From contig JASMKH010000010.1 in NCBI GenBank assembly GCA_030749435.1, forward strand, positions 1 to 64,000: a stretch of DNA of 64,000 nucleotides. The letters are read 5' to 3'. A model generated the notes under the pieces. That model worked only from the letters and a program-made list of their open reading frames with translations, did no database searches and was not told where the DNA came from. Shown in pieces: positions 1 to 6,939 of this stretch. Positions within the stretch are counted from its first letter, which is position 1. Each line of letters opens with the position of its first letter. The DNA comes from Phycisphaerales bacterium. GTDB taxonomy: Bacteria > Planctomycetota > Phycisphaerae > Phycisphaerales > SM1A02. Both the position numbers and the translations under genes were made by a program.

Positions 1-1
1 C

Positions 2-865
2 GTATTGGCTGACGTTATGCAAGTGGTACAGACAGACGAGGATGCGCAGGGAGCGGCCTACATGGCGCTTGCGCTGGGGCATTCCTATATATCGCTCGGT
101 GCGTTTGACAAGGCTCAGGAGCAAGTCGATTCAGCCTTGGTACTACTGCGTGAGCGGTACCCCGCTGGCCACCCGCATCTCTACGATGCGCACATGATCA
201 GCATGCAACTTGAGTTTGCACAAGGCAATTTCGAGCAGGGAATGGCCGTGGGGAAACAGATTCTGAGGCATCAGTCAGATGCGCTCGGTCGGTACAGCCC
301 CAACACGCTCGGGACCGCGTGGGAAGCAGCAAATCAGCTTGCTACGGTGGGCTTCACGGATGCTGCATCCGAACTCCTTGCCGATCATCTTCAAGGGATG
401 ACCTCTGAACAGATGGTGGCAAGTCAGGCTGCAATTGATGCCGTCGTATTGCTGGCGAGCATTCCAACTCAGGAGCCACCCCAGGAAGTGATCGGGCTGC
501 TCGAACGTGCAACCCCACCGAACACAACGGGGCTTCGTGATGAGCAGATCGAAGTCGTCCAGAACATCGCATGGTACTTGGGCTTCAGAGCCGGGCACCC
601 CGAGGTTGCATTGCATGCGCTGCGCAGACTTGATGCAGAGTTTCTCGACGATGATCCAAACACACACTTCTGCCGCCAGAACAGGATCTATCAGGCGAAA
701 GCACTTCTGGAACTTGGTCAGTATGAGGATGCCTCCGAACTCTTTGAACAGCAGGTAGAACTCGATCGAAGTGATCCAAGGGTGTCCGAAGAACTGAAGG
801 AGCAACAGAAGGCGAATCTTCAAAGGACGAAGGAACGTCAGCAGCAACATGAGACGCTGCCGTAG
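2..865 (+). CDS. TPR-repeat protein, C-terminal part (5' end outside window)
   Basis: The reading frame is open to the left edge, so the N-terminus is missing; an in-frame TTG at position 5 is not a convincing start. The visible 287 or so residues are helical repeats of the tetratricopeptide type, with blocks such as GHSYISLGAFDKAQEQVDS and a late block AKALLELGQYEDASELFEQQ near the C-terminus. TPR arrays act as protein-interaction scaffolds. In planctomycetes, arrays of this style often follow a Ser/Thr kinase domain, but the kinase, if present, would lie outside the window. No membrane segment or catalytic motif is visible. The stop at 863-865 overlaps the end of the antisense dockerin remnant. 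Confidence 0.75.
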   Translation, partial: VLADVMQVVQTDEDAQGAAYMALALGHSYISLGAFDKAQEQVDSALVLLRERYPAGHPHLYDAHMISMQLEFAQGNFEQGMAVGKQILRHQSDALGRYSPNTLGTAWEAANQLATVGFTDAASELLADHLQGMTSEQMVASQAAIDAVVLLASIPTQEPPQEVIGLLERATPPNTTGLRDEQIEVVQNIAWYLGFRAGHPEVALHALRRLDAEFLDDDPNTHFCRQNRIYQAKALLELGQYEDASELFEQQVELDRSDPRVSEELKEQQKANLQRTKERQQQHETLP

Positions 866-1080
866 CGTTCTATGGATCGGCGCTTCTTGAAACCCCGGAT
901 GATCCGTTGCGCCAATGAGATCGCAGTCGCCGTCCCCAAGTTCGCGAACACTGCGAACGCGGCGCGGGGTGCTGCGGGTGTCGTGGAGGTGTCTTCAGGG
1001 CATGCGCCCCAGGCGCCGATGACAGCAAGCAAGTCGTCCATGTTGACGACGCCATCGTCATTGAGCTCAGCGGCACGTGT
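838..1080 (-). pseudogene. Orphan dockerin-like repeat, in frame after the stop of the upstream gene
   Basis: Immediately after the TAA of the dockerin-bearing secreted protein (1081-1083 on the minus strand) the same reading frame stays open to about 838. It encodes a second dockerin/EF-hand-like repeat, AELNDDGVVNMDDLLAVIGA, followed by WGACP and a tail without recognisable domains. In related planctomycete proteins two such repeats usually sit in tandem at the C-terminus. Here a stop codon and three codons separate them. I read this as a C-terminal repeat cut off by a nonsense mutation, or one reached only by readthrough. No start codon with a ribosome-binding site is visible for independent translation. 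Confidence 0.5.
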
Positions 1081-2226
1081 TTACGGGCAGGGGCCCCAGT
1101 CTGCAAGCAGCGTGAGCAGGTCGTTGATGTCGACATCGTCGTTTCCGTCAAGATCGCTCCGGCAAGAGGGTGGGCACTCGTTGCATGATGTTCCGGTACC
1201 CAGCCACAGTCCACCGAAGTGTCCGCATGATGTTGCTGAAACGGTGTCACACCCGGTGACGACGCAGCAGGCCCCATCTGTTGAGCACGGATAGGCGCGA
1301 AAGGAACCAAGGTTCGGACTGCCGCCATCCCGTGTCAGAAACAGCATCTGGCCATTCGATTCGGCCCCATATGCGCCGCACGCACTTTGGCCAGCGAGTG
1401 CGATGCCTTCGAGGTTGCCTTGTGGCATGTCGGTGTCATACAACTCAGCAGCGTCAATGGTCCCAGTTGAAGCGTCGGAACTCATGGTGGTGACTTCCAG
1501 AGAGTTGACATTGCCGGGATTGTGCCAGATGTACATCAGGCCGCTGGCGCGGTCAAAGTGAAGGCCAGCAACTTCAGTGGCCGATGTCTGGAACGAGCCG
1601 TAGTTGACGAAATCGTTCGAGGCACCAGGGTTGACATCAAAGACGTGGAGAAGGCCGCCACTCTGATGGCCCACGAAGATCAGGCCGCCCATGCCTTTGG
1701 TGCTTCCTGCATATGCAGTTCCGTCTGGCATCTTGAAGCCCGCCTCAAGAAGTGCTGTGTCGGGCACAAACTCGATGGCTTCCGGTCCGGCCCCGCCTGA
1801 TTCGCCGGGCATGGTGTGGCCGTTGTTGGGGGTAGAGAGATTCCAACTCCTTTGAACGGAGGCGATTCCATCGAGATTGACGATCTTTGACACGATGCCC
1901 GTGTTCTCATCCAGCGTGTAAATCTCATGAGCGGAGAATTGCTCGACTTGCATGCAGGCTTCGATGTCAGTGCCAGCGGCGGCCGGGAGGGAGCGGAGTC
2001 TCACAAGTTCGAAGGACTCGCTCCCGTGAGCGTAGGCAAACTCCCAGAGTTGACCGTCTTGACGGACGACCCAGAGTGTCTCGGTGATGGGATTCCACGT
2101 GGCGCCACTCAGGTTGTTTGATGCATCATCGATGTCGATAGGAATCTCGGGCCCAGCTGGCCACGGCGACGCAATGACAGTGGTGGTTGTGATCGCAAGC
2201 AGCGTCAGTGCAGTGGTTCGGTGCAT
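1081..2226 (-). CDS. Secreted protein with SdiA-regulated-like beta-propeller and dockerin-like C-terminus
   Basis: About 381 residues from the ATG at 2226; in-frame ATGs at 2253 and 2274 would only lengthen the n-region. The N-terminus MHRTTALTLLAITTTTVIAS looks like a Sec signal peptide, so the product should be exported. The body has repeated propeller-like blades (NNLSGATWNPITETLWVVRQ, VAGLHFDRASGLMYIWHNPG, LEGIALAG) resembling SdiA-regulated or esterase-like phytase propellers; this is recognition by pattern, not by search. The C-terminus RSDLDGNDDVDINDLLTLLA plus DWGPCP is a dockerin-type calcium-binding repeat, and a Cys-rich segment (about 325-355) precedes it. A second repeat lies beyond the stop. 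No clear ribosome-binding site is seen at any start. A small hairpin (ATCGAC arms, 2319-2334) lies upstream. Confidence 0.75.
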   Translation of the reverse strand: MHRTTALTLLAITTTTVIASPWPAGPEIPIDIDDASNNLSGATWNPITETLWVVRQDGQLWEFAYAHGSESFELVRLRSLPAAAGTDIEACMQVEQFSAHEIYTLDENTGIVSKIVNLDGIASVQRSWNLSTPNNGHTMPGESGGAGPEAIEFVPDTALLEAGFKMPDGTAYAGSTKGMGGLIFVGHQSGGLLHVFDVNPGASNDFVNYGSFQTSATEVAGLHFDRASGLMYIWHNPGNVNSLEVTTMSSDASTGTIDAAELYDTDMPQGNLEGIALAGQSACGAYGAESNGQMLFLTRDGGSPNLGSFRAYPCSTDGACCVVTGCDTVSATSCGHFGGLWLGTGTSCNECPPSCRSDLDGNDDVDINDLLTLLADWGPCP

Positions 2227-2386
2227 ACAGCATCTGTGCTGCCGGGCCGCCATTGTGTGTTGCGATGCGCCCATCGGAGCAATGGTCCTATCAAATCGGG
2301 CAGGGTGATGCCGGATTTATCGACTTTGGTCGATTTAGGGCGAAGGAGGGCTGACATTGTTCAAGGGCGGCAGCATTGAACTGACA

Positions 2387-2557
2387 CAGGCCTTCCGAGC
2401 GACCGAAGCACGGCGGGCATGATTTGGACATTGGACCCGGCGGGTCCAATGACTGAGAAGCCTGCGTGCCGGAGGCACGCACCGCGATCGCCTCGATCGC
2501 GGCGCGGGGTGCTGCAGGTGGCTGGAAGGCCGCAGGCCTTCCGAGCGACCGAAGCAC
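2387..2557. repeat. 25-bp perfect direct repeat pair, second copy touching the tRNA-Arg 3' end
   Basis: Positions 2387-2411 and 2533-2557 are identical over 25 bases. The right copy runs into the 3' end of tRNA-Arg(CCU). Past the left copy, bases 2412-2429 still match the acceptor and T-arm region of the tRNA at 13 of 18 positions, so the left copy looks like a degraded duplicate of the tRNA end plus its flank. Duplications of tRNA 3' ends are typical footprints of integrase-type att sites, but only about 120 bp separates the copies and no integrase is present. Confidence 0.6.
2429..2542. repeat. Array of four perfect triloop hairpins
   Basis: Four consecutive perfect inverted repeats, each with a 3-base loop, fill this noncoding stretch. 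They are 2429-2451 (10-bp stem, loop GGC), 2463-2481 (8-bp stem, loop GGA), 2482-2502 (9-bp stem, loop CCT) and 2524-2542 (8-bp stem, loop GCA). The stems differ in sequence, so these are not copies of one palindrome. They lie downstream of tRNA-Arg on the minus strand and upstream of the dockerin-protein gene. None is followed by a T-run, so simple Rho-independent termination is not obvious. A shared 17-base GC-rich word at 2499-2515 recurs at 959-975. Confidence 0.7.
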
Positions 2558-2628
2558 CCCGGGCAGGATTCGAACCTACGACCTGAGCTTTAGGAAAGCC
2601 CTGCTCTATCCAACTGAGCTACCGGGGC
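2555..2628 (-). tRNA. tRNA-Arg (anticodon CCU)
   Basis: Read on the minus strand the sequence folds into a full cloverleaf. The acceptor stem GCCCCGG pairs with CCGGGGT (one terminal wobble). The D-arm is GCTC/GAGC, the anticodon stem GGGCT/AGCTC has loop TTCCTAA, giving anticodon CCT, and the T-arm GTAGG/CCTGC has loop TTCGAAT. The discriminator base is G at 2555 and no CCA is encoded. It reads AGG codons. It stands alone, with the hairpin array directly downstream. Confidence 0.95.
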
Positions 2629-2687
2629 GGGAGGCGAATTGTACCAGTCCCCCCCCTTGCTCGACCTGTTCTGGGGCCTCCCCGACC

Positions 2688-2715
2688 TTGACAACGGTGC
2701 CTCGATAGCGATACT
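2688..2715 (+). promoter_or_regulatory. Candidate sigma-70-type promoter for the TPR gene
   Basis: TTGACA at 2688-2693 and GATACT at 2710-2715 are separated by 16 bases. The expected transcript start, about 7 bases downstream, falls next to the ATG at 2723, so the mRNA may be nearly leaderless. No ribosome-binding site precedes that ATG, which fits. The -10 matches only 4 of 6 consensus bases. Confidence 0.4.
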
Positions 2716-2722
2716 GAGTTCC

Positions 2723-4138
2723 ATGGGGAACACGCATTCGGGTGAGTTACAACTAGATTCCGACGAGTCCTTCGCTGGCGAGGATCCGCTTGATTCGAGT
2801 GGAGACATGTCAGCTGAGGCGACGCTCATCGATCAGGGGGAAGTTGAGGCGTCTGATACCGCGTTCGCGGTCGACGTCGATTTGGATCAACTCATCCACG
2901 ATAATCAGATTGAGGACACTGACGTCACGGCGCCTGGATTGTCGGTGGCTGTTCCGGATGGCGACTTGAGCTCAAGCGATCAGTACATACTCGGGGTTGA
3001 GCACCTCAAGCGACGGGACTGGGCTGCTGCGGCGGAGGCGTTGCAGGCGTCGGTTGATCAGAATCCGGGACGGAATGCGTACCACTCCGGCCGTGGGGTG
3101 GCATGCCTGGCGTATGTTCGCTACAGGCTCGGCGATTCCGACGAGGCAATCCGCCTGTACCGAGAGGCCATCGACATCGACCCGTCACTGCCCGGCGTTC
3201 GATCCGGAATGGCTGCGGCATTCGCCCGCGCTGGTGCGTCACAGGAGGCCATCGAGTCGTTCAATGCGGCAATTCACAACGACCCGAATCGGTTGCCGCT
3301 TCACTTCAATCTGGGCAATCTGCTGGCACGAATGGGCCGGCTGGATGAGGCGGAGGCAGCGTATCGCGTGGGGCTGCGATGCGAAGCGTCGCACGCCGCC
3401 CTGCTGACGAATCTCGGGGCCGTGCTGGCACAGCAGAACAAGTTCTCCGACGCAATCGCATCGTTGCGGATTGTGTGCGATCAGGAGGCGCCCTCCTGGC
3501 GGGCGAGGTTCAATCTCGGACTGGTGCTGGCTCGTTCGCATCGCTGGTCCGAGTCGATTGACGTTCTTCGGCAACTGGTCGCCGACTACCCGCAATGCCC
3601 CCGAACCCGCATCCTCACGGCGCGGGTCATGCGTTGCGGAGGTCTGCATTTGGAGGCCATCGACGTGCTTGACGAGTTTGTCGAGTGGGGCGACTGGCGG
3701 CCGACGGCTCAGGAACTCCTTGGACTGATTCATGAGAGTCTCGGCAATCCGGTGCAGGCGGTCGTTTTCTGGAAGGAAGCAATGCATGGCGACCCACAGT
3801 TCGCCCGGCCACTCGGCCACCTGGCCTTGCAGGCGCTTCGTGAGGGTGAGATAGCCGAGGCCGCGGCTGCAATCGACAAGGCACTTGCCATACGTGAAGA
3901 CAGCCCAAAGCTCTGGACGATCAATGGCCAGATCGACTTGGCCCGAGAGGATGTCGGTGCTGCCGTCAAGTCGCTGGAACGCGCTGTTGAACTCAACGAT
4001 GCATATGAAGATGCTCGGTACTGGCTCGGCAGAGCGTACTTGGAGGCAGGAAGCATCATGGGTGCATTGGGCCAGTACGAGCGGCTTGATGCTGCGGATT
4101 CTCCGCTGGCATCGAGACTGAAGCGGCGGATCGGCTGA
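2723..4138 (+). CDS. Large cytosolic TPR-repeat protein
   Basis: About 471 residues from ATG 2723; the frame is open further upstream, but those codons run towards the tRNA and lack a start signal. The first 90 or so residues are acidic and low in complexity (SGELQLDSDESFAGEDPLDS). The rest is a long run of TPR units, for example YVRYRLGDSDEAIRLYREAI, LGNLLARMGRLDEAEAAYRV and YWLGRAYLEAGSIMGALGQY at the end. There is no signal peptide or membrane segment, so a cytosolic scaffold is likely; the acidic head may be a flexible tether. It resembles in style the TPR protein at 27796-29148. Function unknown. It converges on the DUF308 gene only 9 bp away. Confidence 0.85.
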   Translation: MGNTHSGELQLDSDESFAGEDPLDSSGDMSAEATLIDQGEVEASDTAFAVDVDLDQLIHDNQIEDTDVTAPGLSVAVPDGDLSSSDQYILGVEHLKRRDWAAAAEALQASVDQNPGRNAYHSGRGVACLAYVRYRLGDSDEAIRLYREAIDIDPSLPGVRSGMAAAFARAGASQEAIESFNAAIHNDPNRLPLHFNLGNLLARMGRLDEAEAAYRVGLRCEASHAALLTNLGAVLAQQNKFSDAIASLRIVCDQEAPSWRARFNLGLVLARSHRWSESIDVLRQLVADYPQCPRTRILTARVMRCGGLHLEAIDVLDEFVEWGDWRPTAQELLGLIHESLGNPVQAVVFWKEAMHGDPQFARPLGHLALQALREGEIAEAAAAIDKALAIREDSPKLWTINGQIDLAREDVGAAVKSLERAVELNDAYEDARYWLGRAYLEAGSIMGALGQYERLDAADSPLASRLKRRIG

Positions 4139-4147
4139 CGGTTGAGA

Positions 4148-4699
4148 CTATTGGCGTTTTCGCACGGACCTGGCGGTCGCGACGCCCGTCGCGCCCTTGG
4201 CGATCAGATCGATACCGAGCAGAATGAGCAGCAGGTAGGCCGCCCACGATCGGAACCACATGAAGAAGATGCCCAGCGCGATTGTGACGATGCCGCGAAC
4301 AAGAAGCAGTTCCCACCCGGACGTGTCACGATTGGCCAGGCCGATCGAGGTTTCCACGATTCCGCGAAACAACACGACGATGCCGACCGTGACCGCGATG
4401 GCCTCAAGAGACTCCATTGGCCAGATCAGCAGGATGACGCCGATGACCAGCGGGGCGATGCAGGCGAGCCACGTGAGCGGGCCATACTGACGCGCCGCGG
4501 AGGTCATCCAGAGTCGCGCGCCTACTGCAGCGGCTCCAGCGATCAGGAGTATTCCGAGCCCTCGTATCAGCATCTCATGGGCGGTCTCGGACGGAATGAC
4601 GAGGAAGACTCCGAGAAGTATCAACAGGACGCCGTCGAGCATGACCATCCATGCGCCGTTGGACGGTGGCGTTCGAGGCGTAACAGTGTCGGTGGTCAT
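4148..4699 (-). CDS. HdeD/DUF308-family membrane protein
   Basis: 183 residues with about six hydrophobic helices in pairs (MVMLDGVLLILLGVFLVIPS, LGILLIAGAAAV, LIGVILLIWPMESL-like and YLLLILLGIDLI regions) and short loops. This is the layout of the DUF308/HdeD family of small inner-membrane proteins, linked to acid resistance in enterobacteria; the general function is not known. It starts 11 bp after the stop of the permease-EIIA fusion on the same strand, so the two are probably co-transcribed. The C-terminus is basic (ATARSVRKRQ). Confidence 0.8.
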   Translation of the reverse strand: MTTDTVTPRTPPSNGAWMVMLDGVLLILLGVFLVIPSETAHEMLIRGLGILLIAGAAAVGARLWMTSAARQYGPLTWLACIAPLVIGVILLIWPMESLEAIAVTVGIVVLFRGIVETSIGLANRDTSGWELLLVRGIVTIALGIFFMWFRSWAAYLLLILLGIDLIAKGATGVATARSVRKRQ

Positions 4700-4710
4700 G
4701 ACGTCTCCAG

Positions 4711-6816
4711 TCAGAGGTTGGGTTCCGTTTCGAGTCCCAGATCGCTTCGGAGGGCGTTGATGTCGCTTCGCTCTCCGATCATGATGATGCGGTCACCGGC
4801 GACCAGGCTGGTGCGACCTGTCGGGATGATTCTGTCGCGTCCTCGATAGACCAAGGCCACGAGGATACCGTCGGGGAGGCCCAGCGACGCGATCGTCCGG
4901 CCGATCCAGGTTCCCGAAAGGCCTCCCGGCTCAAGTGTGAGCGTGATGCTGTGATCACTGCGGAGGAGGGCCTTCTTGAGATCCGCCGGACTCTCGGACT
5001 CAAGCCACCGATCCATGAACCCCTCCTGTTCGACCGCGCCTGCAAGGCTTGCGAGCAGTCGAAGGTGCTGGGCGGGATCCGAGTCAGGGCTTGCCATGAA
5101 GAACAACGCGTTGACCTGCCTCTTGGTCTCCGACCCGGGGATTCCGGAGCCAATTGCGATCTCCAGCCCATCGCGGCAACGGGCCAGCACGAGGTGCGAC
5201 TGGTCGAGCCCCTCAAGCCTGAGGTGAGGCAGCGCGACGCCTCCAGTTACCGGAGTCGCTCCGACTCGCGTGCCCTCGAGGAATCCGCTGTGGAAGTGGT
5301 CTGCCGACCGCCCGGTCTCGCGTGAGAGCAGCATGGCGGCCTGCCGGGCGAGGTCATCAAATCGGTCGGAGCTTGTGGCTTCGATGATCTGTGCCTGCGC
5401 AATGGTTTCGTCGAACGGATCAGCAGCGCGGAGGCCTTTCTCCTTGATGATTCCGCGCAGCTCGGTATCGAGTGGGTCGAACCGGTTCTCGCCGAGTCGG
5501 GCGAAGACGTGGTACATCGCGCCGTATCGGCGAATGCGATCCACCGCATAGAGCCTGAACCAGATCACCCCCGCGAGCATCAGCCCGCAGGAAAACAGAA
5601 CCGGGATCCAACCCAGCAGAACGACCGCGGCGACACAGAGCACCATGCCGATCAGGGGGGTCCATGGGTAGAGGGGGGTTCGGAATCCCGGGTCGTACGA
5701 GTCGAGTCGACTCTCTCGCATCACAATGACTGCTGTGCACAGGGCAGCGAACAGCAGCAATGTGAGTGCCCCAGCGTACTTTGCGATGACGAGGGGGTCC
5801 AACAGAAGCACTTGCAGCACCACGAGCGACACCGTCACGCCAATTGCGGGAAGTGGAGTTCCAAATCGGCCGAGTTTCCTGAACAGGGATGGGAAGATGT
5901 GATCCCGGCCCATGGCGAGCGGATACCGAGACGCGCTCAGGATGCCACCGTTGGCAACAGCCAGAAAGGAGGCGATGGCAGCGATCGAGACGACCAGTTG
6001 GCCCCCCTCACCCGAGAACAACGCAGCTGCAAGTGCAGCGGGCGTATAGGTCTCAGCCAGCTCCGGCCCCGGGATGGTCCCGATCATCACACCGAGCCCG
6101 GCCATGTAGATGAGGACCGCCGCCGCCAGTGCCAGCAGGATCCCCATCGGAATGTTCCGTTCGGGGTTCCGAACCTCCTCAGCGACGCTGACCACCTTCG
6201 TGAGACCCATGTAGGAGATCAGCACGACACCGACCATGGCGGCGACCGCCCCGCGATCGGTCGGCCAGAAATGCGCAAACCGATCTGCAGTGACGTCAGC
6301 GGCGCCCCTGGCGACAAACCACGCGAGTATGGCGAGAATGCCCAGAACCAGAAGCGACTGCATCGTGGTCGCCTTGCCAGCCCCGAGCAGATTGATACCG
6401 CCGAACAGCACAGCGAGGCCAGCGGCAATGAGCCGAACCGGCGGATCCTCCATGTAGATGCCCAGATAGAACCCGATTCCGATGAGCGCGAACGAGGTCT
6501 TGAGCGTCAACGTGATCCAGGTTCCGACGCCGGCGATGGTGCCAGCCAGCGGCCCGAAAGCGCGGTCCACGTAGAAGTAGAAGCCGCCCGCCTTCGGCAT
6601 CGCGGTAGCGAGTTCCGACATGCACAGCAGGGGAGGCAGGCTGACCACGCCCGCGAGCAGGTAGGCCACCAGAATGGCCGGGCCGATCTTGTCGAACGCG
6701 AGGCCAGGCAGCAGAAAGAGGCCGCCGCTGATCGTCGTGCCAAGCGCGATTGAGAAGACGCCGAAGAGCGAGATGCTCTTGGGCAAGTGGCCTGATTGTG
6801 CTGGTGTTGCTGCCAT
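4711..6816 (-). CDS. APC-superfamily permease fused to EIIA-like and TrkA-C domains
   Basis: 701 residues from ATG 6816; the in-frame extension to 6903 has no membrane character. Residues 1 to about 430 form a 12-helix amino acid/polyamine/cation permease, beginning SISLFGVFSIALGTTISGG, where GTTISGG is the unwound substrate-binding segment of helix 1. After a linker (about 430-480) comes a PTS EIIA type 2-like domain with the phosphorylatable-type His in GGVALPHLR, then a TrkA-C/RCK-C domain at the end (TSLVAGDRIIMIG). APC-EIIA fusions are known in some bacteria, and the cytosolic modules probably gate transport in response to nucleotide or phosphorylation state. The substrate is unknown. 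Divergent from paaN, upstream of the DUF308 gene in one operon. Confidence 0.85.
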   Translation of the reverse strand: MAATPAQSGHLPKSISLFGVFSIALGTTISGGLFLLPGLAFDKIGPAILVAYLLAGVVSLPPLLCMSELATAMPKAGGFYFYVDRAFGPLAGTIAGVGTWITLTLKTSFALIGIGFYLGIYMEDPPVRLIAAGLAVLFGGINLLGAGKATTMQSLLVLGILAILAWFVARGAADVTADRFAHFWPTDRGAVAAMVGVVLISYMGLTKVVSVAEEVRNPERNIPMGILLALAAAVLIYMAGLGVMIGTIPGPELAETYTPAALAAALFSGEGGQLVVSIAAIASFLAVANGGILSASRYPLAMGRDHIFPSLFRKLGRFGTPLPAIGVTVSLVVLQVLLLDPLVIAKYAGALTLLLFAALCTAVIVMRESRLDSYDPGFRTPLYPWTPLIGMVLCVAAVVLLGWIPVLFSCGLMLAGVIWFRLYAVDRIRRYGAMYHVFARLGENRFDPLDTELRGIIKEKGLRAADPFDETIAQAQIIEATSSDRFDDLARQAAMLLSRETGRSADHFHSGFLEGTRVGATPVTGGVALPHLRLEGLDQSHLVLARCRDGLEIAIGSGIPGSETKRQVNALFFMASPDSDPAQHLRLLASLAGAVEQEGFMDRWLESESPADLKKALLRSDHSITLTLEPGGLSGTWIGRTIASLGLPDGILVALVYRGRDRIIPTGRTSLVAGDRIIMIGERSDINALRSDLGLETEPNL

Positions 6817-6939
6817 CGACTGTCGGCCGCCTCGTGATGGATGGCGGATTCGATTGTAGTCGGGGCTCGCTCTGGAGGCGTGGGCACTGCCGAGGCAGGC
6901 CAACTACCATGCCAGCCGATTGAAGGAGGGTCCCCCGAC

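Noticed and set aside
5-865. Start codon TTG at position 5 as a true gene start
   Set aside because: The frame continues to the window edge and TPR helices begin at once, so truncation by the window is more likely.
870-1294. Two opposed open frames (plus 872-1294 and minus 870-1328) as genes
   Set aside because: Both overlap the dockerin gene end and have no motif; the minus-strand frame matching the dockerin repeat is the informative one.
5509-6753. Long open frame (414 codons) on the plus strand inside the permease gene
   Set aside because: It is antisense to a convincing permease; its composition (His, Arg, Asp, Gln rich) is that of a shadow frame in GC-rich DNA, with no domain or start signal.
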